DNA of 64,000 nucleotides from Henricia sp. BOLD:AAB3569 (GCA_037783545.1 JBBELK010000003.1:434001-498000), one strand, 5' to 3'; counted from the stretch's first letter, positions 1 through 13,000 are shown. Translations and numbers: made by a program. The notes: a model not told the origin generated them from the sequence alone.

Positions 1-90
1 CGTTCTACACCGCGTACCGGAGGTAGGTTGTAGCATGTACTACACGGTCACAACAAATTCTACCTCCGGGTTACCTCCGACCTCCGGGTT

Positions 91-373
91 TCAACGATAC
101 CCGTGTAGAACGTACCGCGCGATAGAGTCGATGTGCTCTCTCATGTAACAGCCGCTGTGCAGCTGGTACGTGACGACGCCGTCGCGAGATGGCGCTATTA
201 TGTTGACCTCTCCGCCCTCGCGCATGCGCATATTTGATTTTTGGTCAAAGAGTGTGAATTTGATGGCAAGAAAGGTCTCAAACTGTCCCCACGATTTCAC
301 CGAAACTAGACATCGGATCGATGCGTACTCTTCGGAATATTTATAAACTGGGGTGAGTGCACCTATTGAGCAA
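91..373 (-). CDS. Candidate terminal coding exon, function unknown
   Basis: An open frame on the minus strand starts at an acceptor-like ..atttgctcaatag (phase 1) and ends at a stop by 91, encoding about 93 residues such as KSWGQFETFLAIKFTLFD and GGEVNIIAPSRDGVV. The amino-acid composition looks like real protein and I see no match to the repeat families around it. I do not recognise the family. As a last exon on this strand its upstream exons must be inside the window, so it could be a C-terminal extension of the thrombospondin gene (through an unseen phase 2 to phase 1 exon) or part of another small gene. Read in phase 2 directly from exon 29, the same acceptor would instead give R-C-T-H-P-S-L and a stop. 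Confidence 0.4.
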
Positions 374-393
374 ATATCAGAGCCGTGGGCCAA

Positions 394-1080
394 ATTTCAT
401 TTGCGTGAGTTTGCCACAGATTTGGTGTATAGCAGAACACAGGGCTAAGGTTCCGAAAACCGAAGCACTGCTCGCGGGGCTAATGTGAACGCTACAGTAT
501 GTGACCTTGGGAATGCTGCGGCGGCCCTATAATTGCTATTGGCCGTAGAAATTGTAGACCCCACGGCCAATGTGACCTAGGCATTACCAAGCGAATGTTT
601 GGATTACCAGCGAATGTTTAGACCTAATTACCATGGCAACTGACGTCACACTTTAATAGTCTATTGGCGCTTAACGGATAAAATAATTCCTACCAGAAGG
701 AAAATTGCCGCAGGATGCTCCCCACCATTTACCAGAAAATAGCGGATACCATTTTCTACTGAGCACATTTCCCGTCTTTTCCGGCATTATCCGGTAAATG
801 GGTCTCAATAGAAATCCGAATGTGGCCATTCACGGCGGGGTTATATTAATATACCGACACTGAGCAGCAAGAAAGAAATGCAAATTTTTAGTTTAATCAA
901 AATCTGAAAATTTCTTTTGTAATTAAGTTGACATCGAAATGTTCACTTAAAAGCTTCATTATGCATGACTGAACAAAGCTTCTGTGTGCTGAAAATTCCC
1001 GCTCTCAGATTTACTGCTTTTTAAAATCAAAACGGATATTTTTTGTGTATTTCTTGTGCAACCCAGTATATAAAAACGAA
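394..1080. other. No gene seen; one short repeat
   Basis: AT-rich non-coding DNA. The stretch near 590-650 (CGAATGTTTAGACC..TACCATGGCAACTGACGTCA) reappears inverted at about 31.86-31.92 kb, so it is a dispersed repeat. Nothing else is recognisable. Confidence 0.6.
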
Positions 1081-1139
1081 ACCTTAGAGCCAGTTGTATA
1101 AACATATTCAGGCAAGTACCAAATCACACTTTGTCGAGC

Positions 1140-1345
1140 TGTTACAACCGTTTTTTTGTGAACTATTTACCACTTTTGTGAATAATTCTCAAAAGTGATT
1201 GAACAATATTCACAAAACCGGCGATTTCAAACAACTGGGCGATATTTCACAAAACCCGCGACCAATTCACAAACGTGGTCAAAAATTCACACAACTCGTA
1301 TTTTATTCACAAAAGTATATATACTAATTCACAAAGATGGTTGTA
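1140..1345 (+). repeat. Degenerate TTCACAAAA array
   Basis: TTCACAAA or its reverse TTTGTGAA recurs at irregular 20-30 bp intervals (e.g. ATATTCACAAAACC, ATTTCACAAAACCC, AATTCACAAACG, TATTCACAAAAG). No wider unit is conserved. Confidence 0.65.
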
Positions 1346-2978
1346 AACACTATAGCTCCACCTCTTTGAATATCGCAAAATTGCCACAAATTTTTGAAAA
1401 GCAAAATTGCCACAAATAACGAAATAGAATACTGCAATTGAAAAATCACACTACGAAATCTTTAATGACACACAAAAAATGGATTTCCACATTTCCACAG
1501 GATTGAAAAAAATTGTTCGTTTTAAAAACGGAAACAGCAGCATTGTATACCTACCTAAAGAACAATGTTGATAAACTGCGTTGTAGACATTTCAGCCACA
1601 TAAACTCCTCAAACAAAGTTCGGAAAGTCAAGTCTGAATGACGATTTCTCTCTTGTTGCAAAATAATTTTCCTTGAATTTTATATTATTGAAAAGCCCTG
1701 TTACTCCTCTTTACGATGATGTGTCATTTGTTATGATTAAACAATTGGGGGGTGTGCAGCATAGCTGAAGGCGGGTGTAAAGTGAAAAGTCACAAAATGC
1801 ATTGCTGTTGTCAAAAAGTGCATTGACACATTCCCATCCTCCAAGCAAAAGGGGAATGCACTGCATGACAATAGCAGTGAATTTTGTGACATTTCACTTT
1901 CCACCTACCCCTGTATTCCGCTATACTGCACATCCCCCAATTGATTAATCATAACAAATGACACATCACTGTAAAGAGGAATAACAGGGCTTTCCAATGA
2001 TACCAAATTCAAGGGAAATGATTTAGTACCAAGAGAGAAATCGTCAGTCAAACTTGACTTTCCGAACATTTTTTGAGGAGTTTAGATGAAGTATACCTCA
2101 AAAATCCATGCATGTTTCAGTGTGTATACGAATGAATGGTTAAAAAGTTGTCTGCAGACAACTTTTAAAACAATGTTTAAAAAACTACCTTTAGTTGGCA
2201 TTTTCTATCACAAAGGTACCATTTTACACGGAAAAAGTCATGTGGCATTTATTATCAACACTTTTAGGCAGTTTTTTCTTGTCAACTCGTGAATTAAAAT
2301 TTTGGGTAACTGGAAATTGGGGCTTTACAGGCCCATTGTATCATTTGCAATGGCCCAGTTTTTTTTCTCAAGCCTTACTCAAAGTGTTGATTGCAATGGT
2401 AAACACCACATTAACTTATTTCCGTCCAAAATGGTATTTTCTGAAGCAATCGATGCATTTAAGTAGCTAAAATTTCTTCAGGCTAGTTTACCAACATTTT
2501 TCCTTAGATATGTTACACTCTTATTCCACGAATCTGTTCAAACTTTTATCTTGCAAATGATACATACATGTATGCCCTTTAAAACGTACATCATTCCATG
2601 TGTGTGGTATAAATTTCAATAGACACTCTTTTTCTAAAACTCGTCGCCTCTGTTAATTGGCTTCCATACTTCTACATCGCTTTTGCTACGTCTCCTAGCT
2701 GGTAGGATAAGTCAGCTGAAAACGGCCCTGATCGACAGAACTTGGTACAAAACGAACTCCCCCATAGGGAAGGCCGTGGTGTGCATGAGGTCCTCGATCC
2801 ATTATCATCTTACTTTCTGTAAATAGGTTGAAAATAAAGACACCAAAGATACACAATTAAAAGGAGCTTGTCCAGATTTTTCTAGAAAATGGATTGCGTT
2901 CTAACCTAAAAATAATATAAAATACCTCCCCACTGAAAAACTATCCATGGGTCGAAAACAGAAAATTTGCAATCTCCA

Positions 2979-3500
2979 ATAGACCGATCCAGTAAGCTCC
3001 GCCCATTTTGGAATTGACCAATCACAGCCTCAGGTTGCCAAAAAGTAGTATATTTATCATCGTTATTTTGGCTATCTGAGTCTTCAAAATTGTGTGCACA
3101 GAGCTACGGCGAAATGCAGCACGGGTGACGCAGAGGACCCTAGCCGGTTTAAAACGGATTGTATAAGACTGGCCTGGCAAACCTACTTTTAATAACTTCG
3201 TAAATGTGTTTTTCTGTAAACGGAAAAAAACTGACAAAAATTAGCTTGTCATTTTGCTATGTTGTGCATTCACTGCGTTCTAGATGTGTGTCAAGATGTT
3301 TTTGTTCGATCGCACGCGTTACGCATAATGCAGGCGTGTTGTACGTGCACGCACACGACCGGATATTTTTTTTGCTTTCGAGCGTGCAGTTTATGTGTGC
3401 GTGTTTCAATACGCGCTGACCAGGGCGCGGACGCTGACGCACGACATGGCCACGCGATTCTAGTGCACACGTGTGTGCCAAATAGTCTTGTTCAGCAAGT
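2979..3500. repeat. Truncated copy of the 38.2-kb foldback
   Basis: AATAGACCGATCCAGTAAGC then ATTTTGGAATTGACCAATCAC, matching the right arm of 38205-39118 in inverse orientation. The distal terminal repeat is not visible. Confidence 0.65.
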
Positions 3501-3539
3501 TCACTTATCCCTGCGCTAGGCCTAGACGCCGAGTGACAT

Positions 3540-4175
3540 CAGCCTCGCTAGTTGCAGAGCGGTGAACCACGCCACCGAGGTAAGTGAAGCTCATCGACAA
3601 CAACTGATTAGTTGTCGAACTAGCAGCAATTGGGAGCATCCAGCCATGCCTACATTTCCAGAGCGCGCACATCGACACGGCAACTCGGTAAAGCCTAGAG
3701 TACATTGACCTTGCAGCTGGAAGCAACTGTTGCTTTCAGTTGCTGTCGATGTGCGCGCATGTGATCAGATGCACGCTTGCAACTGACCGCAACTTGGTAC
3801 AACTAGTTGCCAGAAAGTAGAACATGAGCAACTCGCGGCAACTGGGATTTTTCCAGTTGCCAGTACATGTATAGTTGCAAGTGCGCGTATATACATCAAC
3901 CTTTTTTAAGCAACTGATCAGTTGCTTTTATGGGGCCTAAGGACTCCCCCCTAAGGTCCCTATGACTTTTCCCTTTTGTTAACGCACCAACACCCCCTAA
4001 AAACTGAAAGGAATTCCTGTGGATGTTTGAGACACAATGGGGCAACAATAGTAGGGGGGAGGTTACCCTCGGCCCCATATCGTGCTGCATATGGTTGCCG
4101 CGAGTTGCTTCTAGTTGCCAGAAATGCCAGTTGAAACTAGTTGCTTCCAGTTGCAAGGTCGATGTACGCTAGGCT
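3540..4175. repeat. CAACTG-rich foldback family
   Basis: Repeated CAGTTGC/GCAACTG words and an inverted boundary GGCTTTACCGAG..GTCGATGTACGCTAGGCTTA. A second copy is at 24.44-24.72 kb. The 3.93-4.09-kb [13 protein letters not shown] is nested within it. Confidence 0.65.
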
Positions 4176-4498
4176 TAGGTGTTAAAATGTTAACACCATT
4201 TACACCATGGATGTTGTTTTATATAGATACGCTGAAAGAATCAAATTGAACACCAAGAGTGTTTATTTTAACACCAAATTTTTTGCAGTGCTTATGTTAC
4301 CTCGTTTCTGGTCGTCCATGTTGTAATGTGCTAGCAGGAGATTTTGGTGAATTTGTCGAGTGAGATTTGGCAGTTCCATGTACGCTTTAACTTCATCATT
4401 TGACAATGGCAAACCCCACACACGGACCTTTAAAAAGAACGTGACACATATACCAATTCTGAGTAGAATTCAATTTGATTTTTCTCCCCAAAAGTCCA

Positions 4499-4621
4499 GG
4501 CTCGTCAGCAATGCGCACACGCCAAATTCGTGCCACGAAATACGCAGCTCCATGCCTTTGCTATAGAGCTGCGTATTTCAGGGCACGAATTTGGCGCGCG
4601 CGCGCATTGCTGGCGAGCCTA
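4499..4621. repeat. 123-bp foldback GGCTCGTCAGCAATGCGC
   Basis: A near-perfect hairpin: AATTCGTGCCACGAAATACG / CGTATTTCAGGGCACGAATT around GCCTTTGCTATAGAGC. Copies are at 42580-42697 (complete) and 43065-43164 (truncated). Confidence 0.85.
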
Positions 4622-5436
4622 TGCCTTTAAAGGAGCGCGTCCAGATCAAATTTCTTTCCCATGGGTGTTGAGATTTTGATACCATGTCATTTGTCATTAC
4701 CATTCTGAAATATTGCATGCTCTCAATCTGTATATTTCAAGGGATATCGTGAAAAATACACCCAAGTTTAGTAAACTAATTTATCCAGTTACATAAAGCA
4801 GTGCAGTGAGTACACCAACCTTTTTGCTTCCACATCCAAATTAAAGACGGAGGCTCGTCAATGCACGGCGAGCTAATTCGTGCCACGAAATTCACCACGC
4901 TCCATACCTTGCCCGAGTTTTATGATCCTGGAAGGTGCAGGCGTGCTCGACAGTTGAATCACGCGCACGTACGTACACCAATGAGCCTGCACCGTCTGGG
5001 ATCGTAACAGCGTGCATGATGCGAGCCATAGAGTACGCGACCGACTCAGAACGAGTATTTGAAACACCCGGCCAAGACTGGCATGACACAAATGGATTTT
5101 CATGTTTTTGGAAAACTTGATACATTTGACAGAGCTGAAATTTTTTCGGATGAGTTTGTTGATGTCCTTTCTTTTGATTTATAATGGTTTTATTCCCGGA
5201 ATCACTCAAAAACAGATCATCTTGTCGCTGTTTAGGGACAAAATTAGGGTATCGTTCTGGGGAGTTTGCTTGATAAGTGTTAAAATAACTGGGAAACCCT
5301 TACTGATGAGGTTTCCGAATTTGTTCTTACCTCGTCGATCACTCCAGAATAATAGTAACTGCCATCTCTGCCTATGTACAATTCCGGATTGTTCACCTGT
5401 AACAAAACAATAAAATGTCTAGAAAATAACACTTTA

Positions 5437-6117
5437 ACGATCTTGGATACGAATCAACACGATGTAACAATCGCATTACATCGTAATGAAAAAGCCTGGA
5501 AATTCCTAATTACCGTGACGGAAACGACCGAAAAGAAAATGTTGCGATTCTGTTACGACAGGTTACGACCACATACCACCCCGATGAAACCCATCATACG
5601 ATGATCGTAAAAGTGGAAACGATTTTGATGCGAATCCTTGCGACACTGATATGACACTTTGCGAATGTTTACGACGCATTACGATGCAATCCGATCTTTT
5701 ACGATCGTATGCGATGCCATTATGATCGCTTGCGATTCTGTACGATTTTTGGCGACCTGGAAGTGATTCTCTGTTGCGGTTTCCTGGGAATTATGACTTA
5801 ATTGCATTCGTATCAAATCGTACAGAAAGATCTTAAAAGTTTGTATTGAAATAGTGCTGATGAAGGATTTGTTAAGAACTTTTACGATGGCATTAGGATT
5901 ATTTACGACTTTGTTAAGACACATTACGATTTTATTACAATATCTTACGACCAGTGCGACGCTACGACCGTTCACGAAATTTTTGAACATTCCAAAAATT
6001 TTGTATTGACTCTGCGACCAAGACAAATCATTACGATCAATTAAGAATGTTTACGATTGTCTTTACGAATGCCATTACAAATGCTTACGATTAAAAAAGG
6101 TTCGTATCCAAAATCGT
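5437..6117. repeat. Foldback/MITE rich in TTACGA
   Basis: Ends ACGATCTTGGATACGAA and TTCGTATCCAAAATCGT are inverted repeats. The interior carries dozens of TTACGA and CGATCGTA-like words in both orientations. Confidence 0.75.
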
Positions 6118-6314
6118 CAAAGTATGAAAGGGGCTTTATAGTCATTCTTCTTGTGAAACAAATTCTAATAAATTATAATTCTCGCCAGTAACATCATAAG
6201 CAATGACTAACTTCGTCATAAGCTAAGTTGTATAACTGTTGCAGTTCCCGAACGTTGAAAAGCCATATCTCAAAAAATATATCACCGATATGAGTCAACT
6301 ATATCTTATTTTAA

Positions 6315-7085
6315 AAGGGACACACCGGCTTACTGTTTACATAATGTAGTGATCTAGCTTCATTGACAATAATTTTTCGATGGTCGTTGTAAAAAAAAAA
6401 AATCATAAAAATGTCACGTAATTAACTAGAAATGTTTAAAATTAACAAAAGAGGCCAAATGTTGGGCTATACGCTTTACCAGCCGTCGCGATGTATTATG
6501 TATCATGTGTTTGTAAATAAAGGTGGCATTTGATACGGGTCGACCTTGTTTTCCCTGACTCATCACACCTTGCATGATCCCCCCAGGTCAGCGCTGACTC
6601 GAGGAAGCAACTGGAATGCAACGAGTTGGTTTCTTCAACGTCCGCAATAGTGCTGTTTTTTCTTCAGATATTTTTTTATCGCCGCAAAGACCAGACGCGA
6701 AAATCTGAGAGATTCTGTCGTCCATATCAACACCCAGAAACCCTTCTCATGAAACCTGCTGCCAGATTTGTGTACAAATTGGAAAATACAGTATGTACAT
6801 AGTGTTCGTAGGACATTATTTTCCAACAAAAAGTGAAACCAAATGCTATTGACAAAAGCAACTTGCACTTCGCGCTGATTTTTACCGTACGGTGATTTAT
6901 CTAAAACAGAAATCTCGTTCGGATAAATCAGGTTTATACCTGGATTTTTTGAAAAATGCTAAAAAACTGCCAAATTTGAAAGTTTCTTTTTTCAGGATCT
7001 GATTATTTTATTTCGGAAAGACTTTCAGAATCATGTATGGGTCTATTTCTACCCCAAAATAGCCCAAGGAAGCCGGTGTGTTCCT
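6315..7085. repeat. TTAA-flanked MITE, AGGGACACACCGGCTT ends
   Basis: Left end AAGGGACACACCGGCTTACT and right end AAGCCGGTGTGTTCCT with TTAA on both sides. The internal sequence GTTGGAAAATAATG/ACAAATTGGAAAATACAG is shared with the 62.1-kb copy. Confidence 0.75.
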
Positions 7086-7089
7086 TTAA

Positions 7090-9770
7090 AGCTATTAATG
7101 CCAGCTATCAAATGGTGTAAAAACCTCTTGTATAAAAAAATAACTTCTGTCTGGTTTTTGTATGGTGGGTCACATGTATCTCACCCAGATAAGCGACCCA
7201 ACAGCATGCTCAGTGTACTGTAACGTCCCGTTGATGAAAATGCTCATTTCACATTCTGAAACAAAAACGGACCAGGCTATTTATTTACTATAATACACAT
7301 ATTAGATATGTCTCAAACATACAAACAATTCTGGCAGGGTTGTAACTAGTCTTATACCCTGACCTGCTGGGGATGCTTGCACATCAGGTCAGGGGAATCA
7401 CGATGAGAGCTCATCACTGATTGGTTGAGGCCCGCACTGCATTTCGGTGCGGGACCCCTGCGAAGCTTTTGGCCATTATCATAAGCACCGCGGGTAAAGC
7501 TCAGAAGGCTGCACACAAATCAGTACCATAACCAACCCCAAATGGTCTTTACAAGAAACATGACACGTACCTTCTTAGCCCACATTACATTACAGGTTCA
7601 TATTTAGTAGCCGGCACTTCTTTATAACGTTGTCCGTCGTCAAACACGAAGAATTCCCTCCCAATCTCGGTCAAATTCAATCACAACAGTTTACCGCATA
7701 GCATTTGAAACACTGACCAATAGCAGTGCACGTACTACATGTATCAATGACGGCTCACGAATGGCTAATGGCGTTTAGTCTATCAGTGATGAGCTTTTAC
7801 CGTGATTCCCCAGACCTGATGTGAGAGCATCCACAGCAGGTGGGGTACAAGACTAGGTTGTAACGAGTCTCCCTCTGCTTGAGTCCCAAGTCCAGTCAAA
7901 CTGCCTTCGAGTCCCAAATCAAGTCAAGTCAAATGGCCTTTGAGTCCCGGTCAAGAGTTGGGAAGTTGATCAGATTTTTTTTTCTTTAAATTGACTCATC
8001 TAGCAGTGGAATGTGCAGATTTCATGAAGACAAACAACCTAAATGTTTTGGTGTCATAAGAAAGAGGACACAGTGACGAAACAGATAAGAGTTGCCATTT
8101 TCAAAAATTCTCAGTCTTTACTGAGTAATTGGCAATTTAATCTCGGTTTTCATTTATCTGGCAGTATATCTAAGGTGACTTACTGTGCGCACTGAACCGG
8201 ATGGCAACGTGACTCCAGACAGACCAGGGGATCAACGACGTGCTATTTGTCGTAAAATCTCCAAGTCGAACGTGCAGATACCTCCAAGTCAAAAATGACA
8301 AAAAGAGATGGGTAAAAATAACAATCAGGGTTGACACACTGACGTTATTCGCACAGAAACCATTTTAAAGGAACACACCGGCTTCATTGGGCTCGAAATA
8401 GACCCATACATTATTCTGAAAGTCTTTCCGAAATACACTAAATATATTCTGGAAATAAACCATCAAATCTAGCAGTTTTTGAGCATTTTTCAAAAATCAA
8501 GGTCACATGATTAATCCGAACCAGAGCTTGAAGTTAGTTTTATTTCCAACCGTAGAAACCAGCGCGAAGTGTTGGGAGCGGTTCCGTATGTCTGCAATTA
8601 AAGGGACACACCGGCTTACTGTTTACATAATGTAGGGATGTTACCATATGTTCTATTTGAGAATACCTATTTTTTGTTACCAAAAATTTGTGGTTTTTAA
8701 ACAAATTTTATGTTTTTGCCAAAAAGCGCCAATTACCTTCACAATACCATAATTATCGGATTCAGCACCCTAAAAATTTAGTAAAATTAACTTGTTTCCA
8801 ACTTCAACTCAAAAATTCCTTCAAATTCCTTTCAAATCGTCGCTTAGGCGCGAGGTCAAAATAGAAACGGTCTGTATACCGGTAAACGTTTTGAGTTAAT
8901 CCCTCTTCAAATCGTTTCTCTGTTGACAGAACTTGCCGGGTTGGTCGATGATTGACAGGTTTACAACTAGCCGCCTGCACGACTTCAAAGGGAGCCGCCC
9001 GACCCTCCAGCCGGGCGCACCCCGGGGTATGAATGGGTTGTGGTTAAACACCCTTGATCAGGCGGTCACGTGATAAACAGTGGCAGCGAGTCAGCCAGGA
9101 GTAGTCACACAATGGCCCGTAATCCGATAAGCTCTCTATTGTTCAGCGAACGTGGGCCGGGTTGAACATTGCCAATTATCTATCGTCTGGCCAGACAAGT
9201 TGAATCGTTTGATTGTTCACTGAAAACTGTGCAACGGTGTATCGTTTATGTACCGTTTCCTGGTACATAAGACTAACAGGAATCGTACTAACCCATCATA
9301 GATGTACACACAAAGACGACCGTCGGCTGTGCAAATAACAGGGTTGTAACTGGATGCATGCTGAAGTTGTGGGTGAACCCATGCATCAATGGTGAAGCCG
9401 AGAGTCAGGTCTAATGACTTTACAGTAGGTAGAATGACGTAATCATCAATGCCATCAAACAGAATTGCCTGGTTGACTCTAGTTAATACAGTGATAAGTA
9501 ATAGGAGTGTTTTTTATGCAATTACCTAAAACAAAATGACATCCTAGTTTGCCTATTCATGCGCTTCCTTACAACAACAAAAATGTACTTAAATCCATCG
9601 CAACTCGCCCGAACCCTTAGTAAGTTCACGGCCCAAGTTTGGTCATTTCATTTCAATGGTGATCAGGCACCATACCAGATGCTGTGTACGTTACTTTGCC
9701 CAGTTGCGCCACCATGCAACACCGAGAGAAGAATTGGGTCCATAGGGAAAACCTGAGGGAGTATACCAAC
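7090..9770. other. No gene seen; repeat fragments only
   Basis: Includes an inverted pair near 7346-7392 and 7780-7860 (ACTAGTCTTATACCCTGACC vs GGTGGGGTACAAGACTAGGT), the two TTAA-family ends near 8.4-8.6 kb, and otherwise unique-looking AT-rich sequence. No exon-like segment with splice sites was found. Confidence 0.5.
8369..8640. repeat. Two partial ends of the TTAA-flanked MITE family
   Basis: TTAA followed by AGGAACACACCGGCTTCATT at 8365 and TTAA followed by AGGGACACACCGGCTTACTG at 8598. Neither has a matching distal end nearby, so these are truncated or rearranged copies. Confidence 0.6.
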
Positions 9771-9773
9771 CGT

Positions 9774-9842
9774 GCCTTATAGCTCAGCTGGTAGAGCATC
9801 TGCCTGGTGAGCAGAGGTCTCAGGTTCGAATCCCGATAAGGC
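9774..9842 (+). tRNA. tRNA-like sequence (anticodon GGT, Thr-like); part of a repeat family
   Basis: It folds as a cloverleaf. Acceptor GCCTTAT pairs fully with ATAAGGC, the A box is TAGCTCAGCTGGTAGAGCA, the anticodon loop is CTGGTGA on a five-pair stem, and the B box is GGTTCGAATCC. The T stem has one mismatch. A TTTTT run nine to thirteen bases downstream could terminate Pol III. Flanking sequence is shared with the 40.5-kb and 56.2-kb copies, so it is more likely a SINE-like tRNA pseudogene than the genomic tRNA-Thr gene. Confidence 0.5.
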
Positions 9843-9951
9843 CCTTAGGATTTTTCTCTCATCCCAAGACATCTGTTGTAATTTCATAAACATTGTTCCC
9901 CGCAATTATATCTGAACAGAATAGAGCAGAATCACAATAAATATGACATAC

Positions 9952-10095
9952 CTGTCTTTGCATTTGTACGAGAGGTCTGACCAAGTGACTCCGGTTTGAT
10001 CGTACACAAAGACACCGAGACGCCCTCCGGTGTAGGAAGTGTCGTAAAGATCCCCCGAATCCAACATCGATCCTGTATTTGTTTTTATAACCACT
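9952..10095 (-). CDS. Exon 29: end of thrombospondin C-terminal domain
   Basis: Acceptor ..gatgttatatag and donor ACAG/GTATGT; phase 2 in and phase 2 out. [20 protein letters not shown] then S-Y-K-C-K-D matches the closing strands G-G-R-L-G-V-F-x-[FY]-S-Q-x-x-[IV]-x-W-[AS]-[ND]-L-x-Y-[RK]-C. If the exon were not spliced, the frame would run 14 more residues to a stop. The strong donor argues for at least one more exon. Confidence 0.96.
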
Positions 10096-13000
10096 CTATA
10101 TAACATCGAGGAAAAGAATTCTGCGTTTGTTTAAAGGATCGAGCTTGTTCAATTTGTTTCTAGAAAATGGATTTCGTTCTAACCTACCAATCATATAACA
10201 TACATGTACATCCCTAAAATACTATCAATGGGAAGAAAACAGGAAATTTGCAATCTCCAATTTGGATGTGGAAGCAAAAAGGTTTGTGTAATCACTGCAC
10301 TGATTATATAACTGGATAAATCAGTGATTTTTGATGATATCCTTGAAAATATACGGATTGAGAGCGCAACATTTCAGAATGGTGAGACAAAAATATGACA
10401 CATGATTTGGAATCAAAATCTCAACACCAATGGGAAAAACGGAGTTAAAACATTTGATATGGATACACTCCTGAGGGTGTCCAGGGCCCTATTGCATAAA
10501 ACTATTTAGGAACATTCCTAATTAATTGTTCCTAAGTCACTTAGGAACAATTAATTGGGAAGATTCCTAACTTAGGCATTATTAATTATCCTAAGTTAGG
10601 AACAATTGTAAGTTAGGAACAATGCATAAACTATACAGACTACACATTGTATGACCGAGTTTGAACACTCTTTCTCTCCGTCTAGCGCGCCTATTTTCCC
10701 TGTCAAGTAGGCCTAGAGCCATAAACATAGCAAAATTGACATGTACACAGTTGACAAGCAAGCAAACTGAAGCAGGATTTAATTTTCCCGCCAAATTGTC
10801 ATGTGATACCTAACTTTAGGTCTGATTATGATCAGTCCTAAAGTTAGGAACAATTTCAATCAAGATAGGAACGATTTTTTACCTAAATTGCTTTATGAAA
10901 TAGAACTTTAGGAATGTTCCTAAAGTTAGGAACAATTTGGATTTAGGAATGATAAATGTTCCTAAATCCTACTTAAGAATATTCCTAAAGTTTTATGCAA
11001 TAGGGCCCAGATCACATTTTTGATCCCCCGTTTTTCCCATGGGTGTTAAAGGCCCTGTAGATGATCTGTTTTTGAGCGATTCTGCGAATAAAACCATTAT
11101 AAATCAAAAGAAAGACATCAACAAACTGATCCCAAGAAATGTCAGCTTTGTCAAATGTACCACGTTTAAAAAAAACATGAAAATGCATATGTGATTTCCT
11201 GGTCTTGGCGGGGTGTTTCAAATATTCGTTCTCAGTTGATCGGGTACTATGTGGCTTGCGTCATGCACTCTGTGGCGCACATCATATACTGCGTGTGCGC
11301 GCGATCCATAAAAATGCATCGCGTTGGAACACGCACACACAGTACACAGCGCCCATGCATTTTGGACCGCGTAGATGCGAACCAAAAATAAGTAAATCGT
11401 TTGCAAACGATCTAAATAATTTTATCTTTACGGATTATTTTCTGGTAAAATTATATAATTTTGAACGAAAACCTTTCATTGGATAGTTGCTATTAATTCA
11501 ATCTTTACTTTCAGAACTTTTCCCCTGTAAACTCGTCGATTACTGTTTGGGGTCATTGCAAATGATACACTGGGCCTTTAAGATTATGATACCATATAAT
11601 TTGTTATATTTTTCTCATTACCATTCAGAAATTTTGTGCTCTCAATCCGTAGATTTCCAAGGATTTCGTCTAAAAACCATCAATGTTTAGTAAACTAATC
11701 AGGTTACATAAAGCAGTGCAGTGATTACACCAACCTTTTAGCTTCCACATCCAAATTGGAGGTTTTCTTCCCATGGAGGAGGTAATTCATATGGAGGTAA
11801 TTCATGTGGGGTGTTATGGCCGAGCGGTTTAGTGCGTCGAACTCAAGTTCCTGTACGAGCCAGTACTAGAATGTGGGTTCGATGCCGGGCTGTGGCACTT
11901 GTGCTCTTAAGCAAGGCACTTAATCACACTTGTTCCGTCCTTCGGAAGGGATGTAAAGCTGTTCAGGGGCGGATCCAGGGGGGGCGTGGGGGGCGCACGC
12001 CCCCCCTTTTAAAAAAAAATTAAATAAAAAATTAAACAAATTCCACTTTTTGTGCACACTTTTCTTGCTCAAAGTGGTTAAATATTACCTCAGGTCGCAC
12101 CACAGAGCATCTAGAAGCTGTCAGGGCTTCGCGCTACGCGCTCGCTATTTCATTGTCATCAGCATTTCATGCTTAAAAATTTCACGCCCCCCCCCCCCCC
12201 CCCCCCCCCCCCCCCCACCTCCTTTTCAAAATCCTGGATCCGGCCCTGCTGTTGGTCCAGTGTGTTAGGTTTCAGTAATGCACTTTAAAGATCCCAGAGC
12301 ATTCTTTCGTGAAGAGCAAGGGGAGGGATTCCCCGGTGTCTCTGGCAGTTTCTAATTCAACTTAGAAGTTGATAGTTATTCGAATATCTATGTTAATTGA
12401 TCCCATTCCTGTAATTGGCGGTCCTTCCGCTGTTGGATGTGGTGAATAAATAAATAAATAAATAAATAAATAAATATGATTGTTAGGTTAGAACGAAATC
12501 AATTTTCTGGAAAAAATCTGGACATACTGCTTTAACACTCCTGTTATTCACCTTGAAATATTTTAAAAAGCAGTACAAAAACAAATCATTAGCTCTCATA
12601 CCTAATCAGCCCAATATCTGGTCTATGTTTCAAAGTCCACCTGTACGCAGTGTTGTGATTCCATTCTTGTAGTAACGGGTCATGCCATAATAACTTCACT
12701 TCATTCGATGTTGTGTAAGAATGGTAAATTGCATCGGCCATAGCCTGACTTGGCCCTTGGGTAGAGCTCACCTTCTGCAATGGCAGGGAACAAAATGTTT
12801 TACAATTTTTGTTTAGCAGCCCTTGCTAAACAATTAGGACATTGCTTAGCAAAACCCATATATTGATTAGCAAAATAAACGAGCGAATGTAAGCACTTCA
12901 AAGCGACCATTCACGTATTTTCAACAATAGAAGTTACAGGCTCACATTGACAAGAAGTGACTGTGTTTATTCAGAGACTGAAAACAAAGGAAAATGCTGG

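Larger units (their letters stand above)
11812..12476 (+). mobile_element. tRNA-headed SINE (family B), interrupted by a nested element
   Basis: The head GTTATGGCCGAGCGGTTTAG with a downstream GGGTTCGATGCC gives A-box and B-box sequences of a class II (Leu/Ser-like) tRNA. The body carries GCAAGGCACTTAATCACACT and CATTCTTTCGTGAAGAGCAA. The tail GTAATTGGCGG..GCTGTTGGATGTGG is followed by (AAAT)n. It is split by a 285-bp CAGGGGCGG element at 11964-12248. Confidence 0.85.

Noticed and set aside
3896..4156. 86-codon minus frame
   Set aside because: Covered by the CAACTG foldback and the nested [13 protein letters not shown].
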